Positions 54,249 to 63,664 of a stretch of DNA of 64,000 nucleotides are shown piece after piece. Positions within the stretch are counted from its first letter, which is position 1. Every line of letters starts with the position of its first letter. Under the pieces are notes generated by a model that saw nothing but the letters and a program-made list of their open reading frames with translations, searched no databases and had not been told where the DNA came from. The translations under genes were made by a program, and so were the position numbers. This stretch comes from Leptospira kmetyi serovar Malaysia str. Bejo-Iso9 (GTDB lineage: Bacteria > Spirochaetota > Leptospiria > Leptospirales > Leptospiraceae), in the NCBI RefSeq assembly GCF_000243735.2, contig NZ_AHMP02000003.1, positions 496,001 to 560,000 of the forward strand, in the 5' to 3' direction.

Positions 54249-57200
54249 TCAATACAGACCCGATCCGAATTCGTTTGAGTTGGATGCGGCGCCTCCGATT
54301 CCGCCGCCCAACGCGGAACCGAGGATTACGTAGTTGGCTCCGGCCGGATTGTTCGTGATCGGGGTCGCTCCTCCCACGGAATGATAGATTCGAACCGTCT
54401 CGGATCCGTTGATCAACATATCGGGAAGTCCGTCTCCATTGACGTCGCTGATCGCGAGAGGAATTCCCGGCCCGTTGATCAGAGAATTGACCCCGTACAG
54501 AGCCCCGGTTACCATCGTAACGTCGGCGGCAGTTGTATCTCGAATGGCTGCGGAGGCCGCCGAGTTCATATAAACATAAACCGTGTTCGGTCCCGGCGCG
54601 GCTGAAACGATAATCACGTCCGCTCTTCCGTCCAAATCTAAATCTTTTACGGCCAAGGTGATTCCTAAGAATTGTCCGTTGATTGCGTTGATTCCGGTAT
54701 AAACTCGAATTGCCGCTCCGATGTTTGCGTTTGCAACACCTCCGGCCCCCGCGGAATTAAAAACCGTAACTCTTCCTTGTTGGTTGAGATTCGGATTTCC
54801 GACTTGGATAAAGAACGGAGCGCCTGCAATTACGTCGGCATATCCGTCTCCGCTTACATCCGCAACGGCGACCGTATAACCGTATTGAGCCGCACCACCC
54901 GGTCCTGCAACGGCCGGGTTTCCGGTGTTGTTTGTAAGAGTGTTTACGGCCGCGGTTAAACCTGCACCGGAACCGTAATACATATAAATTCTTCCCCAAT
55001 CGACTCCGGTCCCGCTGTTGAATCCGGGTGCTCCGACTGCGATATCGTCTTCGTTTCCTCCGTTGATATTTCCGGAAGCAAGGGAAAAACCGAATCGTTC
55101 GTTGGCCGCGGCGCCCGTTTTGAACGAAGAAGCTCCGGCACCGGCACCGGTTACGGTGACGTTTGCGATTCCGGTAGCTCCCGCAGAATGGAAAACGTAT
55201 ATTCTTCCCATCGAACCGTTGTAACTCGGAGCTCCGACGATCACGTCCGTATAACCGTCTCCGTTGATATCTCCCGTTGTCAAAGTGTCTCCGAATCGAT
55301 CGTTGGTTCCGTTTGTTCCGGTAAGAGTGTTGTTCGCAAATGCCGCGAGCGTCGGCGTGATTCCGATCGTTCCGGAAGAATAGAAAATATAAACCCTTCC
55401 GTTATTGGTTCCCGCGCTTTGAAACTTAGGCGCTCCGACGATCACGTCCGCATATCCGTCTCCGTTGAGATCGCCCATCGTGACTGTTTTACCGAATTGA
55501 CTCGCGGCCGTTCCGACGATGATCTTACTCGCGAACTGCGCGCTTGGAATCGTAATTCCTGCGCTTCCGGAAGAATGGAAGATATAAACCAAACCCTGTC
55601 CGTATTCGGGGGCGACTAAGTCCGTATAACCGTCGCCGTTGATGTCCCTGTTGGTTCCTTTTCGGACCGTAATCAAAGGAGAGGTTGCGACGTTGTTCGA
55701 GGTGTCCTTGATTCTCACTTGGATCGTATGTTGAGAATTGGATTTCCAAGTCGTGTTTCCGATCGGAAGTTGAAATTTCCAATTTGTGGTTCCGGTTGCG
55801 GGAGCATAAGCTCCCGAATCGATGGAGATTTCGACTAACGCAACGGAACGGTCGTCGTTGGAAGTTCCGATCACAAAACCGGATTCGACGACGCTGTTGT
55901 TTCTTAGATTTTGAATCGTAACGGTCGGTGCGGTCACATCCGGCCCCAAACCGGTTGTAAAGTTCCAGGTATAGGGAACCGCAACCATGGAATTGTTCGC
56001 GAGGTCTTTTACCGCTCCGATCGTTGCGGTATAGGTGGTTCCCGCGTTCAAAGGAGTTGCCACGTTCGGGACAAAGGTCGCGGATGCGCCGGAACAATTC
56101 ACGGTTCCTCCGATTCCATTGTTGATCGTAAAGTTTAAGGTGGAACAATCGACGGTTTCGTTGAAAGCAACGGTGATGTTCGAGTTGACGGCCACGTTAG
56201 TCGCACCGGAAGACGGGCTCACGAGTGAAACCTGCGGGGGAATCAAATCGGGTGCGGCACCCGTTGTAAAGCTCCAGGTATAAGGAGCGATGGAATTGTT
56301 TGCGGCATCGGTTACGGCAGCGGAAATTTTGGCCGTATACGTTGTGTTATACGCTAATGCGGCCGTCGGAGCTAGGGCGACCGTATTTCCGTTGCAGGTG
56401 ATATTGAGCGGGATCGTAGTCGCCGGTGTCAACGGATCGTCATCTAACGTAATACTTCCCAATCCTAAAATACTTCCGCAACTCATGGTCTCGTCGAAGG
56501 CGATGCTGATTCCTGTATTGACGGAAATTCCCGCCGCGCCGTTTGTCGGAGTTACGAAAGAAACGTTCGGAGGCGTCAGGTCCGGACCGGCTCCCGTTGT
56601 AAAATCCCAAGAGATAGGAACGATCGGATTGTTTGCTTTGTCCAATGCTCCAGCGTTGACTTCCACCGTATAAGTCGTGTTATACAATAGAGGATTGACT
56701 GCGTTCGGAGTCCAGGTCGCGGAGGTTCCGAAACAATTCACGCTTCCCAAAAGATAAACTCCGGTCGCTTGTACTTTCAATCGAAAGGAAGCCGTATTTA
56801 CGGAAGCACAAAGCATCGGTTCGCTGAAGACCGCGGTTGGAATCGTGTTGGTCCCGATTCCAACCGCATTGTTTGTCGGTACGGTAAACGTAACCGTCGG
56901 GGCCGTGGAATCCGGGGCCGTTCCCGTCGTAAACGTCCAACTCGTGTTTGCGGTGGGATTGTTTGCAAGATCCGTGATCCCGTTGCTGACGTTTACGGTA
57001 TAGGTTGTGTTATAGGACAAGGCTGCGGTCGGTACAATCGAAGCGGTGGTTCCCGAACAACTTACGTTTACTGCAACCAGGCCGGGAAGCATCGGATTAT
57101 CGTCCAAGGTAAGATTTCCCGCGATCGTTCCACACTGAATCGTTTCACTAAAGGCAACGCTGATTCCCGTGTTCACCGAAACCGCTGTTGCGCCCGGACC

Positions 57201-57995
57201 CGGCGAACTAAAAGAAAGGGAAGGCGGCGTACTATCGGGACCGGCTCCCGTAGTAAACGTCCATGTTTGGGGAAGAATGGGGTTGTTTGCAAGATCCGAG
57301 ATAAACGAAAGAACGTTTACACGGTACGTCGTATTGGGCAAAAGAGGGTTGTTGGGAACCAGGGTCGCATTGGATCCAAAACAATTCACGGTGGAAGGTT
57401 CTATGACCAAGGTCGTATCATTCTTAAGAATGAACGTGCTGTTATCGACGGTGGTACAATCCACAGTTTCGGAAAACGCGATTTGAATCGAAGTATTGTC
57501 GGGAACGAGACTGGCTCCGATCGAAGGAGTTCTCAGAGATAACATCGGCGCCACTGCGTCGACCAAGGCCGAGGTGGTAAAATTCCAAGTTAGATCTTCT
57601 TTTAAGGATTTTCCGGTCGTGGACTGAATGTCTTTTTTGATTTCCACGGTATACGTTGTGGAAGAAGAAAGATTTGCGTTCGGGGTAAGAACCGCGCTTG
57701 TTTCGCTCAACGTTAGGTTTGCCTGAATCGGAACACCGTTTTTATGAAGAATAAATGTGGAAGAAGTGATCGTGGCTGAATCGAAAGCCGCGTTGAACGT
57801 AACTTGAATCGAAGTGTTGAGAGGAATGTTGGACGTTCCCGAACCCGGCGTGATCTGGGAAACGAAGAACGAATTTGAATTTCCGACGAGATCGAGATAG
57901 GCTAAGAATGGAAGTTTGTTTTTATCTCCGGTTACACAATTTAAGGTCCATGTAAAAAATAAAATGGATACTACAACTTTTCTGATCGTAAACAT
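54249..57995 (-). CDS. Large surface lipoprotein: six Big_5 domains plus FG-GAP propeller
   Basis: A 1248-residue predicted lipoprotein. Signal MFTIRKVVVSILFFTWTLNC with a lipobox-like LNC; GGAGG five bases from ATG 57995 sets the start and excludes TTG 58007. Six tandem Big_5-type Ig domains follow (about 45-690), each built on P-x-x-x-[AS]-x-x-[IV]-x-x-N-T ... W-[TSD]-F-T-T-[GS] and linked by GxGPDxTPP spacers. A seventh Ig-like unit (VTIQNLRNNSVVESGFVIG...) leads to seven FG-GAP repeats (about 775-1240) with calcium-loop motifs such as DINGDGYTDL, DLNGDGYADVIVGAP, DVSGDGYADVIAGAP and DVNGDGLPDML, enough for a seven-bladed propeller like integrin alpha. Two loops deviate (SGNINGGNEDDIAV; KDLDLDGRADV). 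Adhesion or ligand binding is the likely role (inference). Confidence 0.9.
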   Translation of the reverse strand: MFTIRKVVVSILFFTWTLNCVTGDKNKLPFLAYLDLVGNSNSFFVSQITPGSGTSNIPLNTSIQVTFNAAFDSATITSSTFILHKNGVPIQANLTLSETSAVLTPNANLSSSTTYTVEIKKDIQSTTGKSLKEDLTWNFTTSALVDAVAPMLSLRTPSIGASLVPDNTSIQIAFSETVDCTTVDNSTFILKNDTTLVIEPSTVNCFGSNATLVPNNPLLPNTTYRVNVLSFISDLANNPILPQTWTFTTGAGPDSTPPSLSFSSPGPGATAVSVNTGISVAFSETIQCGTIAGNLTLDDNPMLPGLVAVNVSCSGTTASIVPTAALSYNTTYTVNVSNGITDLANNPTANTSWTFTTGTAPDSTAPTVTFTVPTNNAVGIGTNTIPTAVFSEPMLCASVNTASFRLKVQATGVYLLGSVNCFGTSATWTPNAVNPLLYNTTYTVEVNAGALDKANNPIVPISWDFTTGAGPDLTPPNVSFVTPTNGAAGISVNTGISIAFDETMSCGSILGLGSITLDDDPLTPATTIPLNITCNGNTVALAPTAALAYNTTYTAKISAAVTDAANNSIAPYTWSFTTGAAPDLIPPQVSLVSPSSGATNVAVNSNITVAFNETVDCSTLNFTINNGIGGTVNCSGASATFVPNVATPLNAGTTYTATIGAVKDLANNSMVAVPYTWNFTTGLGPDVTAPTVTIQNLRNNSVVESGFVIGTSNDDRSVALVEISIDSGAYAPATGTTNWKFQLPIGNTTWKSNSQHTIQVRIKDTSNNVATSPLITVRKGTNRDINGDGYTDLVAPEYGQGLVYIFHSSGSAGITIPSAQFASKIIVGTAASQFGKTVTMGDLNGDGYADVIVGAPKFQSAGTNNGRVYIFYSSGTIGITPTLAAFANNTLTGTNGTNDRFGDTLTTGDINGDGYTDVIVGAPSYNGSMGRIYVFHSAGATGIANVTVTGAGAGASSFKTGAAANERFGFSLASGNINGGNEDDIAVGAPGFNSGTGVDWGRIYMYYGSGAGLTAAVNTLTNNTGNPAVAGPGGAAQYGYTVAVADVSGDGYADVIAGAPFFIQVGNPNLNQQGRVTVFNSAGAGGVANANIGAAIRVYTGINAINGQFLGITLAVKDLDLDGRADVIIVSAAPGPNTVYVYMNSAASAAIRDTTAADVTMVTGALYGVNSLINGPGIPLAISDVNGDGLPDMLINGSETVRIYHSVGGATPITNNPAGANYVILGSALGGGIGGAASNSNEFGSGLY

Positions 57996-58002
57996 ATAAA
58001 CC

Positions 58003-58657
58003 TCCAAACAAAAGCGATCGGCTTTTTATATTTTTGCCAAAGCTCGAAGGAAGATTAGCATTCACGTTCATGAATTTCCCCTTATATTATAACATGAATT
58101 TACGAGGCTCATAATTCACAGTCATTGGTGAAGAATTTGCGATTTGATTTTCAAGTTTGCTAAACCGAAATCCATATTATAAACTGGATTTCGGTTTAAG
58201 CATGTTTTTCCGTTTGAAGAACGTATCCAGTGAGTGAGACTTTCTCAAACGTTTCTCATGGAATAAAAAACGAGTTATGGTATATCGAATCAGTGGAGCC
58301 AAGTTTTGGAAGACAGACCCATTACTTCCGATAATACATATTATGTCTCATTACTGGAGTTTCCCAAATAAAATGGTCAAAATCCGTTTAAAATCACTCC
58401 AAAACCAAGGATCCGTGTTCTCAAAAGCCGCTTTTTCCTCCTATCAGAACGCAAAAATCAATTCTTCCTTGCTTTATAACTTGCTGTTTGAAATTTCATC
58501 CTGCCTTTTCCTTCGAGATCTTTCGACAAAAGGAACGGAAGCTACTTTATAAAAGTATAAAATACTAATTTTCTTTTTTTATAACTCCCAATTCTTTGCG
58601 CTTGCTTCAGTTTCGAAATAGGATTGAAATTCCGGATTCAAAAAGAATCTTTCGCGC
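58003..58657. other. Long intergenic region upstream of two surface-protein genes
   Basis: About 655 AT-rich bases between divergent genes. They hold a long hairpin at 58158-58202, a direct repeat CATGAATTT (near 58068 and 58093), and presumably promoters for both flanking genes. An open frame of 91 codons (58277-58552, plus) has no ribosome-binding site and an odd composition, so I do not call it a gene. Confidence 0.6.
58158..58202. promoter_or_regulatory. Long perfect hairpin, no U-tract
   Basis: TAAACCGAAATCCA (58161-58174) pairs exactly with TGGATTTCGGTTTA (58185-58198) around a 10-base loop; with one bulged A the stem extends by TGC/GCA outward. Lying 163 bases from the start of the FG-GAP gene, it could be a dispersed hairpin element or a regulatory structure in a 5' leader. 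Confidence 0.55.
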
Positions 58658-59146
58658 ATGAAAAAACAAACCACTTTTACGTTTCTTGCAGCGATCGTCT
58701 GCATTCTCCTTTTAAACACTGGCTGTAACTCCCAGGATCCGATATCGTATAACAACAAAATCATGGAAATCATGAACGGTTCTACGGATGACATGGACGC
58801 TCTAAACGACGCAATGGGAAAAGATGACTACGTCACTGCGGAATCCATAAGAAAGACCTGGGAAGAGAAACTGACAAAGTCAGCTGAAAGCCTAAAAAGT
58901 ATCGGCGATTTTAAAGGAGATTCTAATCTTAAGAATGTTTCTATCAAAGCCGTTGAAACTTACAAAAATAGTGTGGGTAGCGACTACAAACAAGTGATCG
59001 AATTGCGTTCCGGTTTAAAAAGCGGAACCAAAGTTGACGAAAGTAAAATTGATTTTCTTTTGAATAAGATCAATGTCGATTTTGAAAAAGCCGGCTACGA
59101 GTTGAACTCCGCTTCGGACAAGTTCGAAAAGGACTATAACAAGTAA
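58658..59146 (+). CDS. Small lipoprotein, unknown
   Basis: A 162-residue predicted lipoprotein: signal MKKQTTFTFLAAIVCILLLNTGC (lipobox LNTGC, Cys23). The mature protein is helical (DPISYNNKIMEIMNGSTDDMDALNDAMGKDDYVTAESIRKTWEEKLTKSAESLKSIGDFKGDSNLKNVSIKAVETYKNSVGSDYKQVIELRSGLKSG), resembling exported helical-bundle proteins of spirochaetes. A terminator follows. No enzymatic motif visible. Confidence 0.82.
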   Translation: MKKQTTFTFLAAIVCILLLNTGCNSQDPISYNNKIMEIMNGSTDDMDALNDAMGKDDYVTAESIRKTWEEKLTKSAESLKSIGDFKGDSNLKNVSIKAVETYKNSVGSDYKQVIELRSGLKSGTKVDESKIDFLLNKINVDFEKAGYELNSASDKFEKDYNK

Positions 59147-59186
59147 GCCGAGTCCGTTGCTTTCGATGGAATTCGTATCTCTATGC

Positions 59187-59223
59187 AAAAGCGTCGTCGG
59201 AAAAATCCGGCTGCGCTTTTTTT
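59187..59223 (+). terminator. Terminator after small lipoprotein gene
   Basis: AAAAGCG (59187-59193) pairs with CGCTTTT (59214-59220), with an inner CGG/CCG step, followed by TTT. Confidence 0.75.
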
Positions 59224-59319
59224 ATGAGTTACTCAAAGAATATTAGGAGATATTAAAGAATTCGAAATTCGCTCGAAATTGCGGATCGCGTAAAATCGAG
59301 CGTTAAAAAGGAAATAGGA

Positions 59320-59604
59320 TTAGTAATACTGACCGAGAGTGATCGTAACGATCGTTTTTCCGTTGTCCTTTTTGTTGATACATTCGCATTTTACCTGAGC
59401 CGATTGGCTGTAGTAACCTTGGCTTGCGGAAAATCCGGGAGCCGCCTTACAGCTCTTATAGAGTCCCTCGTTCACCAAACGGTTGCAAGCTTCTTGGATC
59501 GCCGCCGCGGCGTCGCTCGCCTGAGAAAAAACCTTTCCCGGAACCAAAATTCCTGCTAAAATCAAAGTCACAAATAACGCTCGTTCCACCCATCTTTGAA
59601 CCAC
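59320..59604 (-). CDS. Small exported Cys-containing protein
   Basis: A 94-residue exported protein. The start is GTG 59604, with GAGGG seven bases upstream. Signal peptide VQRWVERALFVTLILAGILVPGKVFS precedes QASDAAAAIQEACNRLVNEGLYKSCKAAPGFSASQGYYSQSAQVKCECINKKDNGKTIVTITLGQYY; four Cys in the mature part (EAC, KSC, KCEC) could form two disulfides. No family recognised. Confidence 0.7.
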   Translation of the reverse strand: MVQRWVERALFVTLILAGILVPGKVFSQASDAAAAIQEACNRLVNEGLYKSCKAAPGFSASQGYYSQSAQVKCECINKKDNGKTIVTITLGQYY

Positions 59605-59739
59605 GGAAATTCCCTCGCTTATGAACTGAAAATAGATAATTCTCTCGTCTAAAATTTCAAGATTTTATTTTCTGAATTGTCGATTTATCAACAATTTTCA
59701 GAAATAAATTTTCATATAAAAAAATAGGAATTTAGGACT

Positions 59740-60573
59740 ATGAACCTTCTGCCTTTGAGAACTGTTGTGTATATTCTGGTGTTATCGTTTACGTTCTCCT
59801 TAGGAGCGCAACAAGCGGCCGTTTCCGAAGAAAAATCCTTAGAAGAATATAAGGTAAAAAAGAACGATTCTCTGACCAAGATCGCGAAGGAAGTTTTGAA
59901 CGATCCGGGAAAGTGGAAAGAATTTTTAAAATACAATCAGATTCAAAATCCATCCTTGATTAAGGAAGGAATGGTTCTCAAAGTTCCCGTTCACTTGAGA
60001 AAGGTCGTCGAAATCGAAGGACAACCGATGGCCGCGTTGGAACTCTTTCACGGCGTCGTGGAATATTCTAAAAAACCGAAAGAAGGATCTCCCGTTTGGA
60101 ATTCCGTTTCCAGAAATCAAATTTTAAGAGACGGAGAAAGTTTAAAAACCGGAGCGAAATCCGGAGCTTTCTTGGCATTCGTCGAAAACGAAACCAAGGT
60201 TAAGATTTTCGAAAAGTCGAGCTTCAGCGTTTCTAAAAAAGCCGCGCCCGAAATTTTTCTGGAAAACGGACAACTGCAAGCGGACGTAAAACCGGGACTT
60301 TTAAAAACCTCTAAAAAGGTCGTTCAGAAATTGGTGATCAGCACGCCCGTCGCGGTCGTCGGCGTAAGAGGAACCAAATTCTACGTAAACAACGAAGGTG
60401 AAGAACGAACCGACGTGGGATGTTTTGAAGGAACGGTTAACGTTGCCGGTTCCGGTAAGGACGTGGACGTAAAAGCGGGCTTCGGAACGTACGTGGAAAA
60501 AGGAAAACCTCCCGTGGAACCGTTTCCGATTCCGAGCAAGATTCAGATCGAAAAGGATTTTCAAAACAAATGA
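59740..60573 (+). CDS. Exported LysM-FecR protein
   Basis: A 277-residue exported protein. Signal MNLLPLRTVVYILVLSFTFSLGAQQA, then a LysM domain (YKVKKNDSLTKIAKEVLNDPGKWKEFLKYNQIQNPSLIKEGMVLKVP) that would bind peptidoglycan, then a FecR domain (residues 130-250: LKTGAKSGAFLAFVENETKVKIFEKSSFSV, STPVAVVGVRGTKFYVNN, VGCFEGTVNVAGSG). The LysM-FecR order suggests a periplasmic sensor or scaffold rather than a TonB regulator, since no sigma factor is near. It overlaps the next gene (ATGA at 60570-60573). Confidence 0.87.
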   Translation: MNLLPLRTVVYILVLSFTFSLGAQQAAVSEEKSLEEYKVKKNDSLTKIAKEVLNDPGKWKEFLKYNQIQNPSLIKEGMVLKVPVHLRKVVEIEGQPMAALELFHGVVEYSKKPKEGSPVWNSVSRNQILRDGESLKTGAKSGAFLAFVENETKVKIFEKSSFSVSKKAAPEIFLENGQLQADVKPGLLKTSKKVVQKLVISTPVAVVGVRGTKFYVNNEGEERTDVGCFEGTVNVAGSGKDVDVKAGFGTYVEKGKPPVEPFPIPSKIQIEKDFQNK

Positions 60574-61751
60574 GAATCTTAAAATATCTCTGGATCGTTT
60601 TCATCCTGATTTCGTTCGGAATCGCATTCGCCCAAGAAAGAAAAGAATTGGAACTCAAGTGGAAAGCCGACCCGGCCTCTCAATCCTATCGAGTTGAATT
60701 TTCAAACACTTCCGATTTTCAAATCGTACTGAGAACAGTTTCTGTCAACGATCGAACGATTCGATTCTTCCCCGAATCAAACGAGCGATATATCAGAGTC
60801 GTCGGCATCGGACGCAAAGAATCCCGAGGCGAACCTTCCGAGGCGATTCTCATCGATTCACTGAGACCTTTCGTAAAACTCGAACGCAAAGCCCCGTCTC
60901 AGGACAAGGCGATCATTCTATCTCCGACTCAAAACGAGAAGATCGTTTTGGACAATCCGAGTTCGGGTAAGAATGGGGTGAAGGTGTTCTTCCGAGTCAA
61001 CGAGGGGGAATGGAAAGAATACCAAGGAACGATCAGCGGACTTCAGGAAGGAAAAAACGACGTCGAGTTTTATTCCGAGACGGCTTCGGGGGTTAAGGAA
61101 ACCACAAGACTTATGGAAGTCGTTCAAGATACGAAAAGACCCGAGATCCGAGTGGAAATCGGCAAAGGGTTTAAGTTGGAATCCGTTTATGTGACGAGAA
61201 AGGATCAAACGTTAAAGGTGGAAATCGCCGATGCCGTTTCCGGCGTTGCCGATTCCGAATTTTATTTTTTACAGAACGGAAGAAAAACTCAGGTCAATCC
61301 GATTTCTCAAAACAAAAACGATTATACGTTTATCCTTCCGGATTCGATCGAAGACGGGAGTTTTGGAATCGACGTAAAAGCAAAGGACCAAGCGGGAAAT
61401 AAAACCGAAGAAAGTTTTTTCGGAATTTTGGATTCCAATCCTCCGATTTGCAGAATCAGCCCGAGGCTTTCCACGGGAGAATTATTCCCGATCGGAACGG
61501 AGATTCAAATCCAGTGCGAGGATTTGATCTCGGGTGTGAGATCGATTCAGTTTAGTCAAAACGGAGGCGAGTTTCGAAACTACGCGGAAGGACTTGTTTT
61601 GGACGCGGGCAAACACAGTTTCGAATTTAGGGTCACCGATAAGGTCGGAAATTCTTCCTTGATCAAAGCGCAATATACGATTTTGAATCCGACTCTGGAA
61701 TCCAAGGTGAAGATCAAAACACAAACTCCGTCGTCCGCTACGACGAAGTGA
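60570..61751 (+). CDS. Exported Ig-like multi-domain protein
   Basis: A 393-residue exported protein with signal MRILKYLWIVFILISFGIAFA. It comprises a fibronectin-type opening module (LELKWKADPASQSYRVEFSNTSDFQIVLRTVSVNDRTIRFFPESNERYIRVVGIGRKESRGEPSEAI) and three or four beta-sandwich repeats with the recurrent D-x-x-x-G-x-x-x-x-E-F and D-K-x-G-N motifs (KAKDQAGNKTEESFFGI, RVTDKVGNSSLIKAQYTI). Coupled by start-stop overlap to the LysM-FecR gene. Likely a periplasmic or surface structural protein; function unknown. Confidence 0.82.
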   Translation: MRILKYLWIVFILISFGIAFAQERKELELKWKADPASQSYRVEFSNTSDFQIVLRTVSVNDRTIRFFPESNERYIRVVGIGRKESRGEPSEAILIDSLRPFVKLERKAPSQDKAIILSPTQNEKIVLDNPSSGKNGVKVFFRVNEGEWKEYQGTISGLQEGKNDVEFYSETASGVKETTRLMEVVQDTKRPEIRVEIGKGFKLESVYVTRKDQTLKVEIADAVSGVADSEFYFLQNGRKTQVNPISQNKNDYTFILPDSIEDGSFGIDVKAKDQAGNKTEESFFGILDSNPPICRISPRLSTGELFPIGTEIQIQCEDLISGVRSIQFSQNGGEFRNYAEGLVLDAGKHSFEFRVTDKVGNSSLIKAQYTILNPTLESKVKIKTQTPSSATTK

Positions 61752-61790
61752 ATTTGTGCGGCGAATTTATCTTACCAATTCGAATTCCGA

Positions 61791-63386
61791 TTAATTTTCG
61801 GATTGAACACTGAGAACTCGTAGCTCGGACGCTTGTGTTTTGATTTTTACGATTTCTTCCTGAAGCAAACCGGAATCTTCGTTGATCTCGTTGATTTCGG
61901 TTCCAAGGTTTCCTATCGTTTGTACCATTTCTCTTTGACCGAGCATTTGTTCTTTGGTCGATCTGAGAATTTCCTCCGAAGTGGATTTGATTCGGTTCAC
62001 TTCGGAAACGAATTTTTGAATGATCGATTTTTGCTCGAGATAAAATAAATTCATCTTATCGATTCGATCCACGGTTTCCAAAATTTTCAATTTTTGATTT
62101 TCGGTCATGTCTCCCGTTTCGGTGGAAGCGATTCTCGCTTCTTCGATAAACTTACGGGATTGATTGACGATCTCAGAAATCGACTTTGCGTTTCCGGAAG
62201 TAAACTCCGCGAGTTTGCTTACTTCGTTTGCGACCACCGCAAAACCTCGACCCGCAACCCCTGCCCTCGCGGCTTCGATCGAAGCGTTGAGCGCGAGAAG
62301 ATTCGTTTTATCGGCGATCTCGCTCATGATCCGATTGATCTCGTCGACTCTGTTAAACGAATTCGTAATATCGACCAGATAGGATTTCGTTTTTTCCGCG
62401 GCGATCGTGACGTTCTCCATATCCGCTTTATTCTCTTTTGCAAAAATCGCAAGAGCCTCGCTTAGGGAAGCGCTGTTTTTTAAGATCTCGTCCAACTTTT
62501 CGGAACTGCCCGCGAGTTCGCCCAAACTCAGGTTCTGGGTTTCGATCGAATGCGCCGTGCTGGAAGAAGACGCGGAAAGTTCTTCGATGACGGCATTGAC
62601 TTCTTCGATCGCGGCGGCTTGGGATTCCATCTTCTCGCCGGTTCGATTGATAAAGTCCGCGAACTTACGGATGGACGCTTCTAAATTCTCCGCCGAACTT
62701 TCCAAAATTTTGCGATCCTGTGTGAGTTTGTTTAAGAGAACCTGAGAATCCTGATACAATCTCGAACCTTCGTCCGTGAGTTTGCCGAATAGTTTCATCA
62801 ACTGCGAAAGAATGATGCTCGCCGTAAAAACGAAAGTCACCTTCACGATCTGCACCGAAAAAATCATATGACCCGGAACCTTTCCGAGCTCCGGATTTTC
62901 GGTGAGAATCATTCCTCCCTTCCAAGCCACGAACATGGATGCGATGATTCCTAACGCGGCGAGAACTCCGATCCAAAGGACGAACCCGCGTTCTCCCAAG
63001 AAGGAAGAATAGATCATCACGTAAAAATAGATAAAGAAAATGAGCATGTTGGCGAGAATCCCGGACGAAACGGTCGGTTCGATGGAACAATCGGCCATTA
63101 AGGTTAAGGAAAGAATGTTCACATCCAAGAGAACTAACGTCTTTTGAAATCGAACCCCTACTTTTCCGGATCGATGGAGAATGAATTCCAAGATACAATA
63201 ACTGGCCATCAAGGCGGTTCCCACAACGTGCGCGATCACCTGAGTCGGATGATTGGTTTTGGAAACGCTGAGTAACGTAAGAGAAAATAAGATCACCAAC
63301 CCGAGCCGGATTCGATTGATAACAACGGCTCCGTCCTTCCAAATCTGATGGATGGAGGATTTTTGGGATTGGGCCGGATTCTGCAT
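61791..63386 (-). CDS. Methyl-accepting chemotaxis protein
   Basis: A 531-residue chemoreceptor with a membrane N-terminal half rather than the usual two spans: about six hydrophobic segments up to residue ~205 ([114 protein letters not shown]). The signalling domain has the conserved tip [45 protein letters not shown] that binds CheA/CheW. No HAMP domain is evident. The sensed ligand is unknown; a membrane-embedded sensor is likely. Confidence 0.93.
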   Translation of the reverse strand: MQNPAQSQKSSIHQIWKDGAVVINRIRLGLVILFSLTLLSVSKTNHPTQVIAHVVGTALMASYCILEFILHRSGKVGVRFQKTLVLLDVNILSLTLMADCSIEPTVSSGILANMLIFFIYFYVMIYSSFLGERGFVLWIGVLAALGIIASMFVAWKGGMILTENPELGKVPGHMIFSVQIVKVTFVFTASIILSQLMKLFGKLTDEGSRLYQDSQVLLNKLTQDRKILESSAENLEASIRKFADFINRTGEKMESQAAAIEEVNAVIEELSASSSSTAHSIETQNLSLGELAGSSEKLDEILKNSASLSEALAIFAKENKADMENVTIAAEKTKSYLVDITNSFNRVDEINRIMSEIADKTNLLALNASIEAARAGVAGRGFAVVANEVSKLAEFTSGNAKSISEIVNQSRKFIEEARIASTETGDMTENQKLKILETVDRIDKMNLFYLEQKSIIQKFVSEVNRIKSTSEEILRSTKEQMLGQREMVQTIGNLGTEINEINEDSGLLQEEIVKIKTQASELRVLSVQSEN

Positions 63387-63595
63387 GAGAATTCTCCTGT
63401 GAAGAAGTTCATTTTGAAAGCGAGGATTAAAAAGAAAAGCAAAAACTTCAGAATTATAAAAAGCAAAAGTCTTCGATTCAGCGTAAAAGAATTCCGTCGT
63501 GGTAAGTGAGGGTCTTGAGAGATGCCTCCTAACGTAAGAATGTTTGACGTTCGTATGTTTTGTCGTATTCGAAAAGATCGATCGTGAAAAAGAAA

Positions 63596-63632
63596 TTTCT
63601 TAGATGCACTGCATTCTCGTACATCTAAGAAA
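63596..63632 (-). terminator. AT-rich hairpin after CHRD-like gene
   Basis: TTTCTTAGATG (63596-63606) pairs exactly with CATCTAAGAAA (63622-63632) around a 15-base loop; on the minus strand a T-rich TTTCTTTTTC follows. Confidence 0.6.
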
Positions 63633-63664
63633 CGAATTAAGTATCATTGGAATTTTGTTGAGAT

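Noticed and set aside
58277..58552. 91-codon frame, plus strand
   Set aside because: No ribosome-binding site or recognisable domain, and amino-acid content typical of AT-rich non-coding DNA.
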